A stretch of DNA of 64,000 bases from positions 3,020,049 to 3,084,048 of the forward strand of contig RPFO01000448.1 in NCBI GenBank assembly GCA_009746045.1, written 5' to 3'. Made by a program: the position numbers and the translations under genes. Positions 56,785 through 64,000 of this stretch are shown here, one piece after another. The notes beneath the pieces are model-generated. The model was not told where the DNA came from. It ran no database searches and saw only the letters and a list, made by a program, of their open reading frames with translations. Each line of letters starts with the position of its first letter. Position 1 is the stretch's first letter. The DNA is from Mesostigma viride (Eukaryota > Streptophyta > Mesostigmatophyceae > Mesostigmatales > Mesostigmataceae).

Positions 56785-58363
56785 CCATTAATTAGTTAGG
56801 AACATAACTCCGTTGGCAGTATATGTAGCAAATATCCCATAGAACTGAGGGGCATATGGCTTTTAAAATACACTCTGGGCTACTTCCGGCACTGAAGGGT
56901 GGGAATGTAAACGACACTTGCTCTAGGACGTGTACCAAGGGCACCTGCACCACCATGATGTCTCGGAGCCGTCATGGGGGGAAGATCATGCATCATGGCT
57001 ATACAAGAGCTAGGGCATGGCTTCTCAACAGAGACATATGATGAGCGACTCTAGCTCTGCATAGGCAGAGCGTGGCTAAATCAACATCCATGGATGGGGG
57101 TCCCATTATTGGCATGGCTGGGCTGAATTCTGAAGGTGTCATCCATGGGGGGCATTATGGGCGCACATGCGCGTAGGCCACATGCTAGGCTAAGCCTGAC
57201 TAATCTACACTACTGTTATATATTCCCTAGACTGAGGTTGCTGGGGTGCATGGCAGGAGGTGCCTGCCAGGGCTTGTGGTCAACGTGGATGACCGCCCCC
57301 CTCCAGTATACCACCGGCCGGCTCCCCCCCTGCGCTCTGCCGGAGCTGAAGGTAGGTCGGCCATAGCTCGCGTCGCCGTTGTTGCTGGGCCAGGGTCAAG
57401 TCGTCGTCCAGCGTCAGTAGCGAGTCCGCGAGATCTTTTTTGCGACAGCTTGTCCGCCATGTACTTAAATGGTGTCAGAGGAGCCGGCACTCGGGTGCCG
57501 GGCCAGCCTCAGTACCCCGCGCGCGCGGGGGAGGCGGACAGCCGACATCCGCAGGCTGCTCACCAGTGAGTTGCATGGGGGCAAAAATGTCGCGCTTAAA
57601 TGCCAGGAGAAGCATCTCCGAGGTCTCATCTACAGGCTGGTCGAAGTGCCTTGACGATGACATTGTGGCTGCGATAAGTTGTCGAGCTCGGCCTCCTCAC
57701 GAAGGTCGAGTGCTTGTTGCTTGAGCTGTGCCGCGTTGGTGGAGGTGGTGGAGATGGTGTGGTGCAAGGCCGCCCAGGTCTGGGTGGAAGGAGCATCGCT
57801 GGCGCGGGCCAGCAGATGCCGGCCGGTAGCGATGTCCTTCACCGCCTGGGCGGTGTGAGGCCTGCGGTGTCGTGCAAGCACTCAAGGGCGAGGGCGGTGG
57901 CGTGGAGGCGCTTAATTGTCGAGGTCGAGGAGCTGGGCCTTGATGTCGGCAGCATCAAGGCGGCTTGGTGGAGGCGGAAATGGCAGTGGAGGTGGAGGCG
58001 GCGGTGGTGGAAAGGTGAGGGAGCTCAGTAGCCAGCGTGCCTCCCATTAAGTGCTGCCACATCGGCAGCAAGGGGGCTCACGTGCTGCTGGCCGGAAGGC
58101 TTCCGTAAGGATGGAACGGAGTGTGGGTGCGGAGATGGATGGAGCCCAGATCTCACCATCAGAGCGCATGAGAAGGGAGTTGCCGAACATATGGTGTGCT
58201 GGAGTTGCATTGGGGCGGGCGCACCCGATCAGAGTGCCTGGGTTAAAAACCATTTGCCGTCCGGGGTGCCTGAGGCGAGTGCATGATGCTGTCGAGATGG
58301 AGGCACAGGTCGTAAAGCGAGGCGTAGTCCCCGAAGAAAAGGCAATGCATGGCAGTTGCCGAG
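56785..58363 (-). pseudogene. LINE ORF1-type relic, decayed
   Basis: Reverse-strand pieces in shifting frames: 58253-58050 (FNPGTLIGCA, CCRCGS), 57881-57630 with a coiled-coil-like STNAAQLKQQALDLREEAEL, 57663-57475, and about 57420-57260 with LTLDDDLTLAQQQRRRELWP. Together they resemble an ORF1/gag-like protein: a variable N-terminal part, coiled coil and C-terminal domain. A 3' part similar to 25975-26460 follows, ending in a weakened hairpin (56807-56820, one mismatch) and ATTAATTAG. It meets the forward LINE tail to tail. Confidence 0.55.
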
Positions 58364-58366
58364 GAC

Positions 58367-58760
58367 ATTAATTAATTAATTAATTAATTAATTAAACTTG
58401 TGCTCCCGTTGGGGAGTCAACGGAGCACCGAAGTGCTATTAATCCCTGTTGTGCCGGGGACATGTTGGTCCAGTCGTGATCGTCGACCTTGAAAGGTTGG
58501 GGCCGAAAGCGCGGTTCTGTTGGGCGCACTGTTCTGTTGGGCGCAGTTCTGCTGGGCGACTGCGTTCACGGGATCTGGCGATGCCAATGGCAAGGCGCCG
58601 CCAGGAGCCGAGTGCACTACCAAAGCTTGAGTAGTGGCCTCGCTGCCTGGCAGGCCGGGCGGAACTACAGCCAGAGCTGCAGGCGAATTTTCTTTGCTCG
58701 TCGCAGCCGCCAGGGTGCGTTGCGTATTCGAGCGTTTGCTCGTCATAATATTGCGTTTTA
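58367..58760 (-). mobile_element. short element with ORF1-like start joined to the tail hairpins
   Basis: Reverse strand: a frame of 109 codons (58746-58417) starting MTSKRSNTQRTL, Ala/Pro-rich, running straight into AGCAC-TTCG-GTGCT (58424-58437), GTGCTCC..GGAGCAC (58400-58428) and the TTAA tail (58367-58395). Looks like an internally deleted element that kept its 5' ORF start and its 3' signal. The protein family is not recognised. Confidence 0.45.
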
Positions 58761-58999
58761 GTTTCGGATATTAAATATATATCAACGTGCGCGTCTTAGA
58801 GAGACGAAGCGATAGTGATATTCACGGCCGAATTTGGCCGGTGCCCAAACGTGAAAGTTATGAGCTCCGCCGTCAGCCATGCCGGCTACCTCGATCGTGG
58901 CTCGTGGCTCTTGGCTCGTGGCTCGTGGCTCGTGGCCGTCAGCTCGTGGGATGCACAGTACATGTAAGGCTTCCCCATGGCCCGGGATGAAACATTGTG

Positions 59000-59075
59000 G
59001 CATTTCATCCCATGTTCCCCTCCCACTGAGGACTGATGCTCACGTGACGCAGTCACGTGTCTATTAATTTAAGTG
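59000..59075 (+). mobile_element. second-type 3' end relic, forward copy
   Basis: Inverted counterpart of 24256-24340: CACGTGACGCAGTCACGTG hairpin followed by CTATTAATTTAA. Confidence 0.55.
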
Positions 59076-59389
59076 CCCATATAGTTGCAGGGGCCGCTGC
59101 TTGATGGTGCTTAGTAGTGATAAGCAGCATGCGTGTCAGTAAGTACTTGCGTGCCATGCGCATGGGCATGCCACAGAGTAGTATGCTAATCTCATTGGAA
59201 AATAATAAAGTTATTAATATCGTCTGCATCATGCCCCAACTTGGTACCATATCGTCGCCTAGCTTAGCTTAGTCCTTGTACAGCCATGCTACGTGCTGGC
59301 TATATGCACCAGATTCCTTGCCTGGCACGCTCCCTGTTATGCCATGCTCACATGGGTCTTATTGCACCCACAGATTGCCGGATCGTTAG

Positions 59390-59553
59390 CGTGTCCGTTT
59401 AGCTTGCGTGCCCGAATGCAGCTGTGGCATGCCTTAGGCATGAAGGAGACTGGGGGTCTCTGCCCTTTCTCCTGCTGTGCACACACAGGGATTGAAAGCA
59501 CTTCGGTGCTCCGTGACTCCACAACGGGAGCACGTGTTTAATTAATTAATTAA
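59390..59553 (+). mobile_element. SINE-like element S, copy 2
   Basis: Homologous to 27088-27243. AGCAC-TTCG-GTGCT at 59497-59510, overlapping GTGCTCC (59506-59512) that can pair with GGAGCAC (59527-59533), then TTTAATTAATTAATTAAT. Confidence 0.6.
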
Positions 59554-59637
59554 TATCGTCACCTTGGTCCAGCTGATCCTGATTTCTGGCCTGCTCTGGT
59601 TGTCTCCTTGATATAGTCACTAGATCGGGGGATCTTA

Positions 59638-59641
59638 TCAA

Positions 59642-59680
<39 letters not shown>

Positions 59681-59698
59681 ATTAATTAATTAATTAAC
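59638..59698. repeat. (AAAT)n and (TTAA)n tail of the reverse LINE
   Basis: About ten AAAT units then four AATT units, at the 3' end of the element running leftward from the right edge. Confidence 0.85.
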
Positions 59699-59859
59699 AT
59701 TGCTCCATGGGGAGTATAATATGTATTAAAAATATAATTACTTACAGCAGAGTGAAATCACTCAAACCAAAGCAAACGCCCAGCTATAAACCTATATACA
59801 GAGCCATGTCAAAGCTCTATACTACGATAAGACCAATGGAAACGCCTAACGGGAGGAAC

Positions 59860-62070
59860 CTAATAGCCCTGCTGCACCGCAAAATCAGCCCGCGTACGGC
59901 GGAGCATGATGTCCGCCATGGCCCGAGTCAGCGCCACCGACAAGCGCTGACGCCAATATGACGTCCAGGTCCGCGCCGACCATGGGGCCCGCTGGCCCTC
60001 CAGGTCCAGCCGGTCCTCCCGGAGCCGGCAACACTCCTTGAAGAAGGCGGAGGTCAGGGGCCCCATGGCCCCAAACTCCTCCAGGACAAAGGGCACCACA
60101 CGATGGTGCCCGACGTCGCCGTAGGCCAGGAGCTTGGCCCGCTCCGCCCGGTCCGCCGTGTAACCTGCCGTGAGGGAGGCCCCAGCCACGTGGCTAAGAG
60201 CCAAGGGCCGCGCCACCGAAACGTCAATAAGCAGATGCCGGCCACCCCCCTCAAAGTCCAGCACCACGATGTCAGGCCGGTGGTTGGGGGAATAGAAGGC
60301 AGCGCCATCCGCATCCTCGGACCGGATGTTCGCGTGGGGGAAAACCGACCGAATCATGGCGAGCACCACCGTCAGGAGGACAGTGTGCAAATACAAATAC
60401 CAATTCTGATTCTGTTGGCCCCCCATGCAGGCAAGGTAGTGAGTCCCCGTGGGATCCAGCGGCTGCCCACAGCTACCACAAGGCCGCCCGGCCGGAACAA
60501 GAGGCTGCGGGGCAAATAGCTGGTGCCGGAGCGCCACCGAGTAGTGGCTGGGAGCCAAGGCGAATGGGGGGGCCATGGGAAGAGCACGAAGGTACGCCGA
60601 GCCCACACTCCGCAAGGAAAGCGAGAACAGCCACGCACGTCCCTGGGCGTTGAGGTCCGCGAAAAGAGCAATCCAATCAGCCGTGTGCAGAATACCCGCG
60701 TAGGTTTTCTGGTGTTTATCGATGACGCGAGCAGGGAATGCGGCGGGAGATTGAACGGAGGCGACCGAGGGAGTGCCGCGAGGGAGGTGGCGCTGTACCG
60801 CCTGAGCGGCACGGACGGGAGAACAGGCCTGCTGGATCTCAGCATAGGCCTCCTGGATGGCGGTGACGAAGGGCAAAGGGCTGCTGGGGTCCAGGAGGTC
60901 AGGCGCTGCCGTTGCCAAAAGGGGCAGGAGCCGGCAGCTTTCCGCCCACGACTGAGCGACGGAGCCCAAAAAGGCTGCTGGGGCCAGCCGGGCGGCACGA
61001 GTCAGACCGCAGCCACCCATCCGTGCAGGCAGGGAGGCAATGCGAATAGCATGTGGCGGGAGGTCGGGGCCCGGGACCAGCTGCGCCAAGGCCGACTGGA
61101 TGCGTTCGTCGTGGCCCTCGGCGGCCAGCCGGACCTGAGACGGAAGAGCGCCCCGGAGCCAGTGAACGACGCGAGGGTGAGCGCAAAACCACAGAAGCAG
61201 ACCCTTGGTCTGCGAATCATGAAGGCGCGCAATCAAGGGCAGTACCTCAGTGCGTGCCTCGAGGGCGGCCCGCAGAGCATCGATGACAAACGCGGGGTCG
61301 CCAACCGGAACGCCGAGGACATCCAACCCATGGAGGCGCTCGTCCCGGCCCAAGAGCTGGGGCGGAAAGCCGGAGCAATCACCTTGGGGCGAGTACACCG
61401 CGCACTTGGCAAGGGTCAACTGGAGGTTGATGTCGGCCACCGCGGTCTGCAGTGCCAGCAGAGCCGCGGTGGTGTCCGGCACAGGGCCCAGAAGGTAGAT
61501 ATCATCCAAGTAGGCCTGAATAGCGACCGCCGGGTGGGCAGCATGGACCGCTTGGAGGCAACCCTGGAGGGGGGCGGCAAAGTACAGGGGTCCCAGGGGG
61601 TCCCCTTGCTGGGTGCCCGACCGCGACAGCAGGCCGCCGCGAGTGCCGTCCTCCATGATGTGAACCAGTTGGCCGGGCTGGCCGTAGCACACGGCTGTCC
61701 AAGCGTACAAGTCCTCGAAGGACTCCATGACGGCCGCAAACATGCTGGCGCGGGACAGACTGTTGAACGCGTTGTGGCAGTCGACCTTGACGACAGCGTG
61801 GGTGGGGTGGGCCTCGAGGTAGGCCTGCACCGAATGGATGAGGATATCCGCCCCGCCTGGAGTCGTCACCCCCAGCTGGGCCGCCACCGAGGTCTCACCC
61901 GCTGCGAGGGGCGGGCAGAAAAAGGCACGGAGCTCGGGCGCCTTTTGGCGGCAGATCACTTTGCCCACGAGCTTGCGGAGCACCTCACCGCAGGCGATCG
62001 GGCGCACCTTGCCCTCGGGGGGGGCAAGACACCCTTGAGCAGAGCGAGGAGGCGAGCGCCCGCTAACCAC
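59860..62070 (-). CDS. LINE reverse transcriptase and restriction-like endonuclease part
   Basis: 736 codons open. RT motif A is KVDCHNAFNSLSR, motif B SGTQQGDPLGPL, and motif C AYLDDIYLLG (catalytic Asp pair D189-D190 of this frame, forward 61501-61506). Near the C-terminus CGSC (C-x2-C) and THYLAC form a zinc knuckle. RPDIVVLDF (Asp at forward 60271-60273) and LLIDVSVARP (Asp at 60223-60225) follow, fitting a PD-(D/E)XK nuclease. The protein would nick target DNA and prime reverse transcription. The apparent ATG is not the true start: the frame continues the next piece upstream across a break at the G8 run 62017-62024. Ends at a TAG shortly before the 3' tail. Confidence 0.88.
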   Translation of the reverse strand: MVSGRSPPRSAQGCLAPPEGKVRPIACGEVLRKLVGKVICRQKAPELRAFFCPPLAAGETSVAAQLGVTTPGGADILIHSVQAYLEAHPTHAVVKVDCHNAFNSLSRASMFAAVMESFEDLYAWTAVCYGQPGQLVHIMEDGTRGGLLSRSGTQQGDPLGPLYFAAPLQGCLQAVHAAHPAVAIQAYLDDIYLLGPVPDTTAALLALQTAVADINLQLTLAKCAVYSPQGDCSGFPPQLLGRDERLHGLDVLGVPVGDPAFVIDALRAALEARTEVLPLIARLHDSQTKGLLLWFCAHPRVVHWLRGALPSQVRLAAEGHDERIQSALAQLVPGPDLPPHAIRIASLPARMGGCGLTRAARLAPAAFLGSVAQSWAESCRLLPLLATAAPDLLDPSSPLPFVTAIQEAYAEIQQACSPVRAAQAVQRHLPRGTPSVASVQSPAAFPARVIDKHQKTYAGILHTADWIALFADLNAQGRAWLFSLSLRSVGSAYLRALPMAPPFALAPSHYSVALRHQLFAPQPLVPAGRPCGSCGQPLDPTGTHYLACMGGQQNQNWYLYLHTVLLTVVLAMIRSVFPHANIRSEDADGAAFYSPNHRPDIVVLDFEGGGRHLLIDVSVARPLALSHVAGASLTAGYTADRAERAKLLAYGDVGHHRVVPFVLEEFGAMGPLTSAFFKECCRLREDRLDLEGQRAPWSARTWTSYWRQRLSVALTRAMADIMLRRTRADFAVQQGY

Positions 62071-62864
62071 TCGCGCGCAGCGGGAGGAACGCGACCAGCC
62101 GCCAGGTCAATGAGGGTGTCAAAGAGAATGTCCTCGCCCCCATGCCCCACCAGGACCTCCAAGTGCTCGTAGCGCCAGCCCGACGGCCCGGTAGAGGAAG
62201 CCCGCGGGACCTCACGCATCACCTCCAGGAAGCAGTCGCGGTCCAGCCGGAGGGGGGCCGGCAGGGGGTCCGGCACGGGCAGCTGGAATCCGGGCTCCGC
62301 AGGGTGAAGAGCCTCCAAGGCCGCCAGGGTAGCCGCATTGGCGGGGGCGAGCTTGGCCATTTCCAAGCGGGTCATGGCCCGGCTGAGCTGCCCCTCGCGG
62401 ACGAGGCGGATGACGTCGGCGGCCACCCGCTCGAAGTTGACCTCCCCCGACAGCCGGGCCGTGCGCGGGGGCGGCACGCCAAACAGCCCCTCCCAGTCCC
62501 CCTGCAGAAAGCGTCGGCAACGGGCAATAACCGCACCCTGGAGGCCGCGCACACCACGCCCGAGAGGGGTGAGGAGCAGGCGGGGGGTCACCATGTGCAG
62601 TTTAAAGCCCAGCGGGTCGTCCGGAGCGGCGTGCATGCGCCGGAGAGAAACGATTGCACATTGCGCGAAAAGGCTACGCGCGCGGTGGGGGAGGTCGGTC
62701 AGGGTAGACGTCGGGTTGATGGCGCATGCATCCCAGGGAACCGTGTCAAGCCAACGCCAACTGGCCGAGTAGTCGGGCGGCGGGGGCTGGGAGCCGGGGG
62801 AGCCGAGGCGGGAGGGGGGAGGGGGCCGGGACTGCTGGCCGGTTGAGGGGCCGTTGAGCAACAC
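61956..62864 (-). CDS. LINE polyprotein, region before RT core
   Basis: Open frame covering the RT N-terminal extension (SSTGPSGWRYEHL, EWLAGARLLAL), which aligns in order just before the RPIACGE start of the next piece. It joins the RT piece by a one-base change at 62017-62024 and joins the finger piece upstream in a Pro-codon-rich G/C tract (62800-62830). Part of one original ORF. Confidence 0.75.
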   Translation of the reverse strand: MLLNGPSTGQQSRPPPPSRLGSPGSQPPPPDYSASWRWLDTVPWDACAINPTSTLTDLPHRARSLFAQCAIVSLRRMHAAPDDPLGFKLHMVTPRLLLTPLGRGVRGLQGAVIARCRRFLQGDWEGLFGVPPPRTARLSGEVNFERVAADVIRLVREGQLSRAMTRLEMAKLAPANAATLAALEALHPAEPGFQLPVPDPLPAPLRLDRDCFLEVMREVPRASSTGPSGWRYEHLEVLVGHGGEDILFDTLIDLAAGRVPPAAREWLAGARLLALLKGVLPPPRARCARSPAVRCSASSWAK

Positions 62865-63579
62865 AGGCGCGCGCGTGCTGAGCGCGCCCGTGAATGGAGT
62901 ACACCCGCTGGCAGTGAGCTTCCGGGCACCGGTAACAGCTCATGGCCTGCAGATCCGCCGCGCCGAGATCGGGGTGCACAGCGCGAAGGTGCTGGCAGAG
63001 GAGGTTACGGTTGTGGAACACACCCGCACACGGGGACCCCGTGGGAAGCAGCACGGCACACCGGTGAAGGCCGTCGGCGGGCGCTGAGTGGCGGGGAGCG
63101 GCGCCAGCAAAGGCAGGACGTGGGGCCTGCGGCGTCTCCCCAGCCGGGCCGGCAGGCGCGCGCACCACGACCCGACCAGCGCCCGGCAGGCCCGCCGGGG
63201 CCACGGAGGAGGCAGTGCCCACCGGGGAGACCCCCAGCGGAGGGGGATCGAGAACGCCGGCGCCCCTCCCAGGGGGACTCGCCAGCGCGCCCGCGACCAC
63301 CCCAGGCCCCGGCAACGAGGCCGGGGGCGGAGGCCGAGGGGTCGGGGAGGCAGCTGGCCCCGGGGCCCGGTGGGGACCCGGCAGGGGACCCAGCGAGACC
63401 GGGGGCGGGCCGAGAGGAAGCGCAGTCCCAGGGGGCGGCACAACAGCCCGGCACAACGGGCAGCGCGGCACGGAGTGGAGCAAGCTGCGCGCGATGCACG
63501 CTTGATGGAATGTGTGGCCGCACGCGGGCAGGCGACACAAGCCATCCCCCGGCCGGAAGGGCTCAAGGCAGATGGCACA
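62746..63579 (-). CDS. LINE polyprotein, RING-H2 and zinc-finger region
   Basis: Frame open from before 63579 to the stop at 62746. RING: CAIC (63568-63579), CGHTFHQAC and CPLC (63451-63462), spaced C-x2-C, x14, C-x-H-x2-H-x2-C, x11, C-x2-C, a standard RING-H2 of ubiquitin ligases. A Pro/Ala/Gly linker of about 140 residues follows, then a finger-like HNRNLLCQHLRAVH and CPEAHCQRVYSIHGRAQH. C2H2 fingers before the RT are usual in R2-type LINEs; the RING is not part of that standard plan as I know it. Ubiquitin ligase activity is inference. Confidence 0.75.
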   Translation of the reverse strand, partial: CAICLEPFRPGDGLCRLPACGHTFHQACIARSLLHSVPRCPLCRAVVPPPGTALPLGPPPVSLGPLPGPHRAPGPAASPTPRPPPPASLPGPGVVAGALASPPGRGAGVLDPPPLGVSPVGTASSVAPAGLPGAGRVVVRAPAGPAGETPQAPRPAFAGAAPRHSAPADGLHRCAVLLPTGSPCAGVFHNRNLLCQHLRAVHPDLGAADLQAMSCYRCPEAHCQRVYSIHGRAQHARACVAQRPLNRPAVPAPSPLPPRLPRLPAPAARLLGQLALA

Positions 63580-63983
63580 GGAGCCCGACTCGGGGTCGTC
63601 CCCCTCCAGAAGGGACCGGACATGAGGGGGGGGCGGGTCCCAGCCGGCCTCCCAGCAACCCGGGAGGCGGCAATCTGGGCGCGCGAGAGGATGCCGACCG
63701 GTTGGTCAGCCGCGGGGTGCCATTCGTGCGGGATGCCTGCCAACTCCAGGATGTCGTGGAGGAAGGCAGAAACAGGCGTCCCCGCGGTTAGGGGCTGGGC
63801 GCGCCCGGCCGAGTCCACCAAGATGGCCTGGCCGCCCTGAACCGCGATGGGGGCCCCGAACTCCACACGCAGCATGGCGGCCTGCGCCAGGCTGAGGGAG
63901 GTGATGAGAAAGCCCCCACTGGCAACCGGGCCGGGAGGCGGGGCCTGGGCGTCCAAGAAGAGGCGAAGCTGCCGCGGGGACAT
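63580..63983 (-). CDS. LINE polyprotein, N-terminal part (incomplete)
   Basis: Frame open from the window edge; the ATG at 63983 is internal as the frame continues upstream. Hydrophobic and Ala/Gly-rich, with no recognised domain. The frame changes to the RING frame at the G8 run 63626-63633. The true start is beyond the window. Confidence 0.55.
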
Positions 63984-64000
63984 GAGGCCCAGGTCGGCGC

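Larger units (their letters stand above)
59639..64000 (-). mobile_element. restriction-endonuclease LINE with RING finger, cut by window edge
   Basis: Reverse-strand non-LTR retrotransposon. Order: unknown N-terminal part, RING-H2 finger, Pro-rich linker, C2H2-like fingers, reverse transcriptase, zinc knuckle, PD-(D/E)XK endonuclease, about 160 bp of 3' sequence with a CTCCCCATGGAG hairpin, and an A/T repeat tail. The layout after the RING resembles R2-group LINEs (zinc fingers before RT, endonuclease after RT). Three frame breaks, each in or beside a G/C run. The 5' end lies beyond the window. Confidence 0.85.

Noticed and set aside
60523-62172. 549-codon forward frame
   Set aside because: Antisense shadow of the RT/endonuclease ORF, arising from GC-rich codons.

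Overview
This is nuclear DNA of a eukaryote with a repeat-rich genome. Small coding exons with GT-AG introns, non-LTR retrotransposons, a piggyBac transposase with TTAA target sites and large tandem arrays all support this. There are no bacterial operons, rRNA operons or CRISPR arrays. The gene style (GC-rich short exons, simple-repeat-filled introns) would fit a unicellular alga such as a green alga, but no sequence here fixes the species and that placement is a guess.

Layout. 0.4-20.5 kb is a nest of TTAA-flanked DNA transposons. An intact piggyBac element (6811-9692, transposase 7059-9167) has split an older relic. Its internally deleted derivative lies at 14307-15677. A second TTAA family (A, about 1.7 kb, non-coding) has three young copies (1289-2987, 11105-12803, 16875-18563). 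Copy 1 sits inside a larger inverted-repeat element (391-3455), and copy 3 sits inside an older A-related element. 20.5-24 kb holds a 144-bp tandem duplication and a probable two-exon host gene (22558-23615). 24-30 kb is a graveyard of 5'-truncated LINE and SINE-like pieces ending in a short hairpin plus (TTAA)n. 29.9-32.5 kb is a 2.6-kb tetranucleotide array, followed by a long-TIR element that encloses a 24-bp minisatellite (32.5-34.4 kb). 36.27-39.5 kb is a fresh L1-like insertion with poly(A) and a 14-bp target duplication.

40.6-52.2 kb holds one forward-strand gene that I reconstruct as at least 15 small exons with consistent phases. Its introns are packed with mini- and microsatellites, poly-C and poly-G. 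I do not recognise the protein (about 480 residues in the model). 52.2-60 kb is a second LINE graveyard with a decayed APE-type LINE (53.8-56.77 kb), ORF1-like relics and SINE-like pieces sharing the same tail hairpins. 59.6 kb to the right edge is a reverse-strand LINE with a RING-H2 finger, C2H2-like fingers, a reverse transcriptase and a restriction-like endonuclease. It is broken in G/C homopolymers and cut by the window edge.

The coherent themes are (i) two or three TTAA-specific DNA transposon families with autonomous/non-autonomous pairing and nesting, (ii) a set of LINE/SINE-like elements united by a covarying 3' hairpin before a (TTAA)n tail, and (iii) a RING-bearing endonuclease LINE. 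All homology statements come from reading the sequence and from knowledge of the families. No database search was possible.
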